64,000 nucleotides of DNA from an uncultured Erythrobacter sp. (lineage in GTDB: Bacteria > Pseudomonadota > Alphaproteobacteria > Sphingomonadales > Sphingomonadaceae): assembly GCF_947502395.1 (NCBI RefSeq), contig NZ_CANMZM010000001.1:992001-1056000 (forward strand), in the 5' to 3' direction. Every line of letters begins with the position of its first letter. The first letter of the stretch is position 1. This document shows, in pieces, positions 9,059 to 16,374 of this stretch. The notes beneath the pieces are model-generated. The model was not told where the DNA came from and made no database searches. It saw only the letters and a program-made list of their open reading frames with translations. The position numbers were made by a program, and so were the translations under genes.

Positions 9059-10984
9059 TTAAAATCTCCACGGGAAGAGGCGAGCAGTAATCGAGAACAT
9101 AAAGCGCACGTCAGGGCGCTCCGCTGCGAATTCGGGTCTCTCCAACGGCACAGCGACGAAGGCATCGGCCTGCAACTTGGAACCCCATGCGGCGCGCAAG
9201 CCCCCACCAACAGACCATAACCCGTCAGGATTGGTGCCATCGCGGCTGGGATCCTGATTGTGAACACGCATCACGTCAGTAAAAACATAGGGTTGATAGG
9301 CGATTTCCTCGGGTCCTTGCGGAGCAAGTGAACCATATCGCGCCTCAACGCTGACTCCGATACCGTCATCACCAAGCACGGCACCTGGGTCATAACCACG
9401 CCCGATGGAGAAGCTGCCACCAGCGAACTCCTCGAATGCTGGAAGCGCGTCATTTGCGACTTGGGCGCGCGCATCAATTGAGAATGTCCACCACGGATCA
9501 GGCCGATATTCAAATGAGCCTTCTGCTCTCAAGACAAATGGTGTCGGATCTGCCTCGATGCGACTTGGTGGTACGACACCCGCAGCGGTGCAGATTTGCA
9601 GATCTGAGCGGCAGTCAGGGCTAGTCGAAAAGACGTCTAATCCCTGCCGAACTTCGAAACCTAAAGCCGCACGCCATTTCGGTTCGAAGGGGGTGTAGCC
9701 ATCGAGCCTTTGAATGCTTCTCTCATCAACCCATTGGGTATCCATCCGTGCGAAAACGGTGCGGACGCGATCTTCTGATAAGGGAAAATCATTCAGTTCG
9801 ACATCCTGATCAACAAGGTCAAATCCTCCAGAAAGAAATGCCGATACGGTTCGCGAGCGGCGAAGCGGATAGGCCGCATAAATGCTCGCCAGAACGGTCT
9901 CCGATTCCAGATCGAAGCCGGCCAGGTCGAGGTCTGGATTGCCCTCGCTATATGTCAGCTGCGCTCCAATGCGCAGCCCATCATTCGCCACTGCGAAATC
10001 ATGCCCCAATTGATACGTTTGCTGCTCGGCCAGCTCCAGCGTGCTGAAGACAGACAGCGTGGTGCGGTCGCCAAGCCCGGTGATATCGTAAACCTCACCT
10101 CGGAACAGACCGCCAAATCGCCCAAGCGATTCTGAGCCAAAATTTTGCACGTTAAAGTCGAGGCTGCCACGCCGGCGCACAACCGCGATCTCTCCCAGAA
10201 GATCGCCAGGATTGCCCCCTGCGACCGGGCGCAGTGACAATCGCACGTCCACCCCAGGCAAATCGTCGGCGAGCAGCAAATAGCGCTCAGCGTCATTTGT
10301 GTTAAAAACGTCCTGGGAAGTCAGCTGCTCCAGATATCCCGCAACGACTGCCTCTGATGGACCTGCTTCACCGCGCACGCGCACGCTTGTAAGGCGGCCA
10401 AAGACAACACCAAAGTCAGCCACACCATCACTCAGGTTCTGCTCCGGTATTTCAACGGTTGCCAGAAAACCTTGACTGCGGAGAATCGAATTGGCCTTCG
10501 CGCGGATGTCGCACATCACAGACAAAGGCAACTCGCGACCTATGTATCCTTCATAGGCTTCATCGAGCATCAAGCCCGGCACCCGGTCTAGACCTCGGAA
10601 ATCCACTCCGCTCAATGTCAGCTTGATGTCCGCGTAGTCAGCACGATCCAAAACGCACGGCGTGCGCTCGAGATCACCATCAATCGTAAGCGTAACGCCG
10701 CGGTCCCGGCGTTCAATCTGAGGCGGCACCAGTTGATCTCTGGCAGGAGGCGCTAACTGTGGGGTGGCCTGCGGCACGGCCTGCGCTAGGGCCGCATCAC
10801 TTGGGAAGGCGAGCCCTATTGTGACTGCAAACAATGAAGCCGAACCAATGGCTCTTGCATTCAGCTCGGTGTTGATGCGGAGCGGTTCTAAATGCTCTGC
10901 ACCCGTCGACGAAGTATGGTTGGCTGACAATGTTCCCCCCAAAGATACCCAAAATAGGAGCGCCCGAAAGCACTCTGTCCGCAA
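9059..10984 (-). CDS. FhaC/ShlB/HecB-family TPS outer-membrane translocator (TpsB)
   Basis: Omp85-superfamily transporter that would move the downstream exoprotein across the outer membrane. The frame is 641 residues. A hydrophobic export signal (about 45-68, ending DAALAQ) suggests the true start may lie downstream of the ATG at 10984, for example at an in-frame TTG after GGGGGG near 10930. A Pro/Gln-rich linker follows, then a ShlB-type POTRA domain (about 110-190, with a Cys in RTPCVLDRADY and another in SVMCDIRA). The C-terminal beta-barrel ends in the outer-membrane signature LFPWRF with a terminal phenylalanine. It is first in the operon, one nt ahead of the exoprotein. A CRP-like palindrome lies at 11025-11042. 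Family assignment is firm; the exact start is not. Confidence 0.88.
   Translation of the reverse strand: MRTECFRALLFWVSLGGTLSANHTSSTGAEHLEPLRINTELNARAIGSASLFAVTIGLAFPSDAALAQAVPQATPQLAPPARDQLVPPQIERRDRGVTLTIDGDLERTPCVLDRADYADIKLTLSGVDFRGLDRVPGLMLDEAYEGYIGRELPLSVMCDIRAKANSILRSQGFLATVEIPEQNLSDGVADFGVVFGRLTSVRVRGEAGPSEAVVAGYLEQLTSQDVFNTNDAERYLLLADDLPGVDVRLSLRPVAGGNPGDLLGEIAVVRRRGSLDFNVQNFGSESLGRFGGLFRGEVYDITGLGDRTTLSVFSTLELAEQQTYQLGHDFAVANDGLRIGAQLTYSEGNPDLDLAGFDLESETVLASIYAAYPLRRSRTVSAFLSGGFDLVDQDVELNDFPLSEDRVRTVFARMDTQWVDERSIQRLDGYTPFEPKWRAALGFEVRQGLDVFSTSPDCRSDLQICTAAGVVPPSRIEADPTPFVLRAEGSFEYRPDPWWTFSIDARAQVANDALPAFEEFAGGSFSIGRGYDPGAVLGDDGIGVSVEARYGSLAPQGPEEIAYQPYVFTDVMRVHNQDPSRDGTNPDGLWSVGGGLRAAWGSKLQADAFVAVPLERPEFAAERPDVRFMFSITARLFPWRF
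9066..9069 (-). promoter_or_regulatory. Shine-Dalgarno GGAG deciding the TTG start of the exoprotein
   Basis: GGAG lies inside the last codons of fhaC, eight nt before TTG at 9057. The only in-frame ATGs are far upstream inside fhaC (no signal peptide at the N-terminus) or inside the signal peptide itself. The TTG is therefore the start that gives a complete export signal. Confidence 0.65.
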
Positions 10985-11409
10985 AAATGGGATTGGCCCA
11001 GTTACGCATTGTGAAACCGCCGGTATGTGATCTTTGTCACGCCGAGCGGTTAACCCCGAGATTTAGCCCCTGAGCGGGTGATACGCTCTTTTCTGCACTA
11101 GGCAAGGTTTACAAACCAGATCGCGTGGAATTCGAATTAGGTCGTCCTATTTTCAAAAACTTACTGCTGCCCGAAAATATAAGACGAAAATCCTATTGGC
11201 CTCAATTCGGCGGAGATAGGGAAAAATTCATGTTTCCGTGGTTTCTTGCAACGCACAACTAACCAATCAGGTCGTTTATGGAACACCTCGCTCAAATCGC
11301 CCCTATATTGGGCGCGTACACAGATACTGCTGGGCCGTCTCGCTCGTGGCAATCAGCAAATGCACGCGGATCATTTGGCAATCGCGTTAACCCGCGCTAT
11401 GCAACCGGA
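10985..11409. other. Divergent intergenic region between fhaC-like gene and STAS gene
   Basis: About 425 bases separate the fhaC-type gene on the minus strand from the likely STAS start on the plus strand. The region holds a CRP-like palindrome near its left end and an AT-richer middle (11100-11240). If the STAS gene starts at the alternative ATG 11278, the gap shrinks to 293 bases. I see no RNA gene, repeat, or convincing -35/-10 pair. Confidence 0.5.
11025..11042. promoter_or_regulatory. CRP/FNR-like operator candidate upstream of fhaC-type gene
   Basis: The plus strand reads ATGTGATCTTTGTCACGC, which matches the CRP pattern TGTGA-N6-TCACA at nine of ten positions. It lies about 40 nt upstream of the annotated fhaC-type ATG and roughly 240-370 nt upstream of the STAS gene. 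Regulation by a CRP-family protein is inference; one match of this length can arise by chance. Confidence 0.35.
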
Positions 11410-11754
11410 ATGTCTGGTGACGTATTGCAATGGTCCAGCGAAACACGGGGAAGCGCGGTTGTGCTGTCACCTCAGGGTCGTGTTGATGAAACAAGCGCCG
11501 ATGCCTTCAAAGATCATTTGGTGGACGCTGTGGAAGCCAATCCGCCGACAGCGATTATTGATCTTTCAGGGATCGAGTACATGTCATCGCGCGGTTTGCG
11601 CGGGCTGACCCTCGCGCAACGCGCCGCCAATGAAAGCGGTACGACTATTGTTTTAGCCTGTCCGAATGATACCATGCGTGAGATTCTTGCAATCAGCCGT
11701 TATGATATGGTCTTTAGAGTGGCAGACACGATTGAGGACGCAATCGGGAATTAG
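11410..11754 (+). CDS. STAS-domain anti-anti-sigma factor-like protein (RsbV/SpoIIAA type)
   Basis: From the ATG at 11410 the product is 114 residues, the usual size of a single STAS domain. The core IIDLSGIEYMSSRGLRGL aligns with the SpoIIAA/RsbV phosphorylation loop, which puts the candidate phospho-acceptor at Ser60 (the canonical MDSSGL has become MSSRGL). In this family the unphosphorylated STAS protein binds a serine-kinase anti-sigma factor and releases its target. The gene is first in a run with an MBL hydrolase and a CHASE2-PP2C phosphatase, the enzyme type that dephosphorylates such a protein. An alternative ATG at 11278 would add 44 residues with no domain character; neither start has a strong ribosome site. 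Confidence 0.8.
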   Translation: MSGDVLQWSSETRGSAVVLSPQGRVDETSADAFKDHLVDAVEANPPTAIIDLSGIEYMSSRGLRGLTLAQRAANESGTTIVLACPNDTMREILAISRYDMVFRVADTIEDAIGN

Positions 11755-11775
11755 CGCATAGTTCAGGGGGGAAAT

Positions 11776-12741
11776 ATGCAGGTCCGGTTTTGGGGTACTC
11801 GCGGCTCGCTGCCAGTGGCGCCGCACGCATCAACCATTGCCGACAAGGTTGCCGATGCGCTCCTTCACGCTCAAGGAAAGAGCTTTCCCGATAAGCAGGC
11901 CGCATTGGACTTCGCAAATAGCGAGCTCGAATTTGCGGTCGGTCAAGGATATGGCGGTGCAACCAGCTGCGTTGAGATAGACATCGGCAAAGGCGCTTTC
12001 GTCATTTGCGATATGGGTTCGGGCCTACGCGAACTTGGGCTTAACACGCTCAAGCGTCTATCGGACGGCGACCGCCCAAAAGAATGGCACTTCTTTCTTT
12101 CGCATCTGCATTGGGACCACATCATGGGGTTCCCATTCTTTGTGCCCGCTTTCGTCGATGGAGCGAAGGTCATCATTCATGCCGGACACAGCGATGCCGA
12201 GACAGCTTTGAGGCGCCAACAGGAGGAAATATCCTTCCCCGTCCCGTTTGATTGGCTGAAGGCTGACATCGAATTCCGCACGCTTGAGACTGGTCAGGAA
12301 TACCAGATCGGCGAATTGACTGTGTCCCTGATTAAGCAAGAGCACAGTCATGCTAGCTATGGCTATCGCTTCACCGATGCACAGGGTAAAGTGGCAATCT
12401 ACTCGACCGATGCCGAGTACAAAAGCGATCAAATGGATTCCGAAGATGACATGGCCAGTTTCATGTCGAACGCAGATCTCGTAGTGGCCGATACGATGTA
12501 TTCGCTCGCTGACAGCGTCACGATGAAAGAGGATTGGGGGCACTCCTCCAATCTTGTCGCAGTGGATTTATGCCATCAGGCAAAGGCCAAACGGCTCGCC
12601 CTGTTCCACCATGAACCGACCTACAGCGATGCGGATATTCAGCGGATGCACGCGGAAACCATTCGCTACGAACAGATTATCCGCGAAGGCGAGCCGCTGG
12701 AAGTTTTGTGCTCCTATGACGGACTGAGTGTCGAGCTTTAG
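11776..12741 (+). CDS. MBL-fold metallo-hydrolase (PhnP/RNase Z-like group)
   Basis: A 321-residue metallo-beta-lactamase-fold protein. It opens with VRFWGTRGS, typical of the PhnP/RNase Z-like branch, followed by GGATSCVEI. The metal motif HLHWDH gives H110, H112, D114 and H115, and later YSTDAEY and the C-terminal LFHHEPTYSD supply further likely ligands. No signal peptide is present, so it should be cytoplasmic. AGGGGGG lies just before the ATG. It sits 21 nt after the STAS gene and 20 nt before the CHASE2-PP2C gene, so all three are probably one transcript. Members of this branch hydrolyse cyclic phosphodiesters or RNA ends, but the substrate cannot be read from the sequence. A nucleotide second-messenger role is possible. 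Confidence 0.8.
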   Translation: MQVRFWGTRGSLPVAPHASTIADKVADALLHAQGKSFPDKQAALDFANSELEFAVGQGYGGATSCVEIDIGKGAFVICDMGSGLRELGLNTLKRLSDGDRPKEWHFFLSHLHWDHIMGFPFFVPAFVDGAKVIIHAGHSDAETALRRQQEEISFPVPFDWLKADIEFRTLETGQEYQIGELTVSLIKQEHSHASYGYRFTDAQGKVAIYSTDAEYKSDQMDSEDDMASFMSNADLVVADTMYSLADSVTMKEDWGHSSNLVAVDLCHQAKAKRLALFHHEPTYSDADIQRMHAETIRYEQIIREGEPLEVLCSYDGLSVEL

Positions 12742-12761
12742 TCGGCGCGGTAATAGGCAAC

Positions 12762-14810
12762 ATGCGACCCAAAGCCAAGCGAACGATCATCGCCGCAGTG
12801 CTTGCCGGTGCTCTGGTCGGTGTTTTACTGAGCATATTCGGCGGGGAGTTTCAGAGGCGGTTGGTCTTCGACAGCTGGCAAAACTGGGCACCCCGAAGCG
12901 ACACTAGCGACCAGGTAGTGGTGGTGATGATCGACGATGCGAGCGTCGAAGCGAAAGGCCAATGGCCATGGCGACGCACCGATGTCGCCGCGTTGCTTGA
13001 GAATATTGCGATCGCTGAGCCAGCAGTGATCGGCATCGACATCTACTTCACCGAACCCGATCGCCTCCGCCCTCAGAATTTTGCAGAGCTCTACACTGAG
13101 GATGCGCTGGATGAGGCAACGCGTGCGAAAATCCTCACGCTCCCTTATGGCGATCAGTATCTGGCCAGTGTCATCGAAACAGCCCCAACGGTCATGCCCT
13201 GGGTTACCACCAATTCTGGCGGGCGATCTCTAAGTGAATTGACCTTTGAAGCAGTCGAGGGTGAGCCTCCTGTAGGCATTGCAAGGGCAGAACGGATGCT
13301 CACCAGCATTCCACTGCTCGACGATGTTGCCCTTGCAAAAGGGGTCGTGGTGGGTCCGCCCGATTCAGACGGCATTGTTAGGCGGGTTCCACTGTCAGTT
13401 ATGGCGGGCGACACGGTCACGCCTGGATTTGCTGTGCAGCTTGCCAATATAGCGTCTGGAGGAGGTTCGCTTCGTTGGACAGAGGAAGGCCTCATTGGTG
13501 CTGGAAAAATTGTCCCATCCGACCCTACCGCCAATCTCGAATTCAAAATGAGCACAGGCTGGGAAGAGGATGTTATCACCGCGCTTGACGTTTTGAATGG
13601 CAATGTTGATGTCGAGGAAATGCACGGCAAGGTTGTGCTTCTGGGCTTTGGGGCGACCGGCACGACCGATATTGTCGCAACCCCCGTGTCGAGCGAGACG
13701 CAGGGCACTCTGGTACAAGCCCAAGCCGTCGATGCGATATTGAACGGGCATTGGCTCGCAAGACCAAGCTGGGCTCAGTGGCTTGAGATTGCATTTGCCC
13801 TGGCACTTGTGGCGATGCTGATTGTTGCTGGTATTGGCTTTGCCAAATGGCTCGTGTTCGCAGCGATTGGCGTGGGCGCTCTGCTGCCAATCGGCTCTTT
13901 CATCGCCTATGACAGTGCAGGGCTCCTGATTGATCCTGCTCGACCGATCGTGATTGCACTGTGCGCAGGGATTGCTCTCGTGCTGGTGCGCTATGCCCTC
14001 ACCTTTGCCGAACTGGTTGAGAAACGCATCGTCACCGCCGAGCAAGAGAAAGAGAACGAAAGCGCGCGCAAGCTCCAACTCACCATGGTGCCAAGTGCGG
14101 CGCGGCTTGCCAAACTGGGCACAAGAACAGAAATCGGGGCAGTGCTTGAACCGGCCAAATCGGTCGGCGGCGATTTCTATGACGCTATGGAGCTTGAGGG
14201 CAATCGGCTCGCTTTTCTCGTTGGAGATGTCAGCGGCAAAGGGCTTCGTGCGGCGCTTTTTATGGCGCTCTCCAAATCGGTCTCGAAGAACAATCTCCTG
14301 CGCTCGGGCGATGATCTCGGAGCGGCAGTCCGGCAGGTCAATACAGAGCTTATGGCTGAAGAGGATGAGGAGATGGACCTCACCTTATTGGTCGGGATCA
14401 TCGACTGTTCAACCGGCATGATCGAGATGGTCAATGCTGGCCACGAAGACCCCATGCTTGTCCGTCCCGACGGAAGCATTGAGGTGGTCAAAATGACCGG
14501 AGGCCTTCGCCTTCGCACATTGGATGAATTCCCATACGAAGTGGAAAAACTTCAAATGAAACCTGGCGAAAGTCTGGTTATCGTCACCGACGGCGCAACC
14601 GATGCGATGAATGTGAAAGGGGACCGCTTTGGCCTTGATCGCGTGTTAGAGGCACTGAAGGACAGCGCCCAATCCAGCGCACCAGAACGCGTCCGACATA
14701 TTGCGGGCAAAGTTCGTGCGTTTGAACGCGGTATGGACCCCGCCGACGACCTTACGATATTGGTGCTGCGCTACCTTGGGAAAGACGCTGCTGCGTCCAA
14801 ATCCAATTAG
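12762..14810 (+). CDS. CHASE2 sensor with SpoIIE/PP2C-type serine phosphatase output
   Basis: A 682-residue inner-membrane protein. One N-terminal membrane segment (about 10-28) is followed by an extracytoplasmic CHASE2 domain (about 45-330, with VVVVMIDDASVEAKGQWPW and IGIDIYF). Three further hydrophobic segments follow (about 340-415), then a coiled linker and a PP2C/SpoIIE domain (about 440-675). The acidic metal-site motifs are present: VGGDFYDAM, VGDVSGKGLRAALF, VTDGATDAM and DPADDLTILVLR. By family precedent it dephosphorylates a STAS protein, probably the one encoded two genes upstream, in response to a signal at CHASE2. It converges on the OmpA-FecR pair with 15 nt between stops. Confidence 0.88.
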   Translation: MRPKAKRTIIAAVLAGALVGVLLSIFGGEFQRRLVFDSWQNWAPRSDTSDQVVVVMIDDASVEAKGQWPWRRTDVAALLENIAIAEPAVIGIDIYFTEPDRLRPQNFAELYTEDALDEATRAKILTLPYGDQYLASVIETAPTVMPWVTTNSGGRSLSELTFEAVEGEPPVGIARAERMLTSIPLLDDVALAKGVVVGPPDSDGIVRRVPLSVMAGDTVTPGFAVQLANIASGGGSLRWTEEGLIGAGKIVPSDPTANLEFKMSTGWEEDVITALDVLNGNVDVEEMHGKVVLLGFGATGTTDIVATPVSSETQGTLVQAQAVDAILNGHWLARPSWAQWLEIAFALALVAMLIVAGIGFAKWLVFAAIGVGALLPIGSFIAYDSAGLLIDPARPIVIALCAGIALVLVRYALTFAELVEKRIVTAEQEKENESARKLQLTMVPSAARLAKLGTRTEIGAVLEPAKSVGGDFYDAMELEGNRLAFLVGDVSGKGLRAALFMALSKSVSKNNLLRSGDDLGAAVRQVNTELMAEEDEEMDLTLLVGIIDCSTGMIEMVNAGHEDPMLVRPDGSIEVVKMTGGLRLRTLDEFPYEVEKLQMKPGESLVIVTDGATDAMNVKGDRFGLDRVLEALKDSAQSSAPERVRHIAGKVRAFERGMDPADDLTILVLRYLGKDAAASKSN

Positions 14811-14825
14811 GACAAGCTCACGCCC

Positions 14826-15470
14826 TCAGCGTACGGTCACAACCACCACTCGGTAAGCGCTGTTGGACTGCCCAGCCTCACCCGGCTGCAATCCAGAGCG
14901 CGCCCAATGCCAAGAGCTTGCCACGACATCAATGTCATCAGTTCCGACAGGAATCTGAGCGGCTTCAACGCGCTGGAGCACCTGACCTAGAACTGTTTGT
15001 GCCCGCTCTCTTGAAACGCGATCATTAACAGTTTCGGTCCCTGTAGCGTCGGTATGCGCCGCAATCTCAACAGCGAGTCCCGGTCGATCCTGGATGCTGT
15101 TGGCCAAGAAGAGCTGAAGCCGGTCTAACTCCTTCTCACTGAGAGTGCCTTCGCCGGTCGCGAAGTAGAAGAAGTCCCGCGCGAGCATCTTGGGCAATTC
15201 GCCCATCAACTCTGTATAGCCCGGATCAGCCTCCTCAAGCTGTTTGAAACGGGGGGCCTTCTCGCCCCTCAGCGCAGCCTGCTGATTCGGTTGATTGAGG
15301 TACGCTTCGCCATCCTCGTATTCGACAACAACTCCACCGACATCTTTCCCAGCCTGTGCTGGTGAAAGCAGCGTAACGCGCTCTTTGGAGGTTGCACATC
15401 CAGCCAACGCAAGAGCGCCCCCCAAAACCACGATTTTCTGCGCGATCATTCCAAGAGCTCTACCCATCAT
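14826..15470 (-). CDS. OmpA-family lipoprotein
   Basis: A 214-residue protein with a lipoprotein signal (hydrophobic stretch ending LALAGC; the lipidated Cys is about residue 24). A spacer domain leads to a C-terminal OmpA-like peptidoglycan-binding domain (about 100-214, with VEIAAHTDATGTETVNDRVS and RAQTVL). It is probably an outer-membrane lipoprotein that contacts the cell wall. Its start overlaps the FecR gene stop by four nt (ATGA), so the two are co-translated. The pair lies inside the partner-switching cluster on the opposite strand, which suggests a shared envelope-monitoring task; that is inference. Confidence 0.82.
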   Translation of the reverse strand: MMGRALGMIAQKIVVLGGALALAGCATSKERVTLLSPAQAGKDVGGVVVEYEDGEAYLNQPNQQAALRGEKAPRFKQLEEADPGYTELMGELPKMLARDFFYFATGEGTLSEKELDRLQLFLANSIQDRPGLAVEIAAHTDATGTETVNDRVSRERAQTVLGQVLQRVEAAQIPVGTDDIDVVASSWHWARSGLQPGEAGQSNSAYRVVVVTVR

Positions 15471-15901
15471 TCATCCACCTCGATCACAAAAGTGGTTCCC
15501 CGAACCCCGAGCGTCGATGTTGGTGTCTTGAACTTCATCCGGCCTGAACGCGCCAGTTCGCCGGAGTCAACTCCGACGGCTCCGCGCTCAATCCGCATCT
15601 GCGATTCACCAGTCCTTCGCGCCCGGTCAAAACGATAACGAGAGATGATCATCCGGCTGCGAGGAGCCACGACCAATCGTGTGTTGTCGACAAATGTGAT
15701 GCCAGCCCTCTGACCTGCGGTGGTGACCACAATGTCGCCCTCTTGCAGTCGAAATCCAGAAGTCCCGCGCAGCTTGCCACCATCGCGGACAACCTCGATA
15801 CCACCTTGTGTCACGTTCTTGATCCGGCCGATTGTCTGCGCCAAGACTGGTTGCGCAGCCATGGCAAAGACAGCCCCGGCAATAATGAATGATTTTCGCA
15901 T
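15467..15901 (-). CDS. Small periplasmic FecR-domain protein
   Basis: A 144-residue protein with a cleavable signal peptide (MRKSFIIAG to PVLAQ). It consists almost entirely of a FecR domain: LQEGDIVVTTAGQRAGITF, a central strand set, then TPTSTLGVRGTTFVIEV. It lacks the N-terminal cytoplasmic anti-sigma segment and membrane span of classical FecR, and no ECF sigma gene is adjacent. It is therefore not a standard iron-signalling anti-sigma factor but a free periplasmic FecR module. It is the first gene of a two-gene operon with the OmpA lipoprotein and is divergent, over only 37 nt, from the RsbW-like gene. Confidence 0.85.
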   Translation of the reverse strand: MRKSFIIAGAVFAMAAQPVLAQTIGRIKNVTQGGIEVVRDGGKLRGTSGFRLQEGDIVVTTAGQRAGITFVDNTRLVVAPRSRMIISRYRFDRARRTGESQMRIERGAVGVDSGELARSGRMKFKTPTSTLGVRGTTFVIEVDE

Positions 15902-15938
15902 GTATCCTCCCCAGTTGAAGGTGTGTTAGCATAGAAGC

Positions 15939-16352
15939 ATGGGACACAGGAGACGATTTTCAGCTTTTGTTACAAAAGATAGCAATCCTGCGCCCGCAAT
16001 CCGTCATTCATTGCAGTTCGCACGCGAGTTTATTGCCCAGTACGATTTAGAGCCTCGACTTCAGGTCAAGCTCGCTATTCTGGTAGAAGAACTGGTCAGC
16101 AACTCGCTGCGGCACGGAGGCAGGTTTCAGGACCTTGGGCTCTTGCTCGCTCTTCAGGAAATTGAAGGATCGGTTCGCCTTACGATTGAGGACGATGGCC
16201 CCCCATTTGACCCTATCTCTATCCCGCCGATCACAGGTCCAGACCCCGCTACGGGTGGCGGGATTGGCTTGGCAATTGTCCATGCGTGGGGAGAGGACCC
16301 CGCATATGTGCGCAGTGAAGACACTAACGCTTTAGAGCTGACCCTTCGATGA
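15939..16352 (+). CDS. RsbW-like ATP-binding serine kinase/anti-sigma factor
   Basis: A 137-residue GHKL-fold protein. The N box is EELVSNSLRHG, the G1 box DDGPPFD and the G2 box TGGGIGLAIV, all as in RsbW/SpoIIAB-type proteins and with no histidine-kinase dimerisation domain. Such proteins phosphorylate a STAS antagonist and hold a sigma factor or other target. Together with the STAS protein and the CHASE2 phosphatase it completes a partner switch. No sigma factor gene lies in this window, so the target is unknown. It converges on the glycosyltransferase operon with 22 nt between stops. Confidence 0.82.
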   Translation: MGHRRRFSAFVTKDSNPAPAIRHSLQFAREFIAQYDLEPRLQVKLAILVEELVSNSLRHGGRFQDLGLLLALQEIEGSVRLTIEDDGPPFDPISIPPITGPDPATGGGIGLAIVHAWGEDPAYVRSEDTNALELTLR

Positions 16353-16374
16353 CCGCCGAGCGTTGAAGCCAAAC

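Noticed and set aside
11280..11310. EcfG-type general-stress promoter (GGAAC at 11280)
   Set aside because: No CGTT-like element at 16-17 nt spacing.
15467..15901. FecR protein as iron-signalling anti-sigma factor
   Set aside because: No cytoplasmic anti-sigma segment, no ECF sigma factor and no adjacent TonB receptor; same reasoning for 54044-55360.
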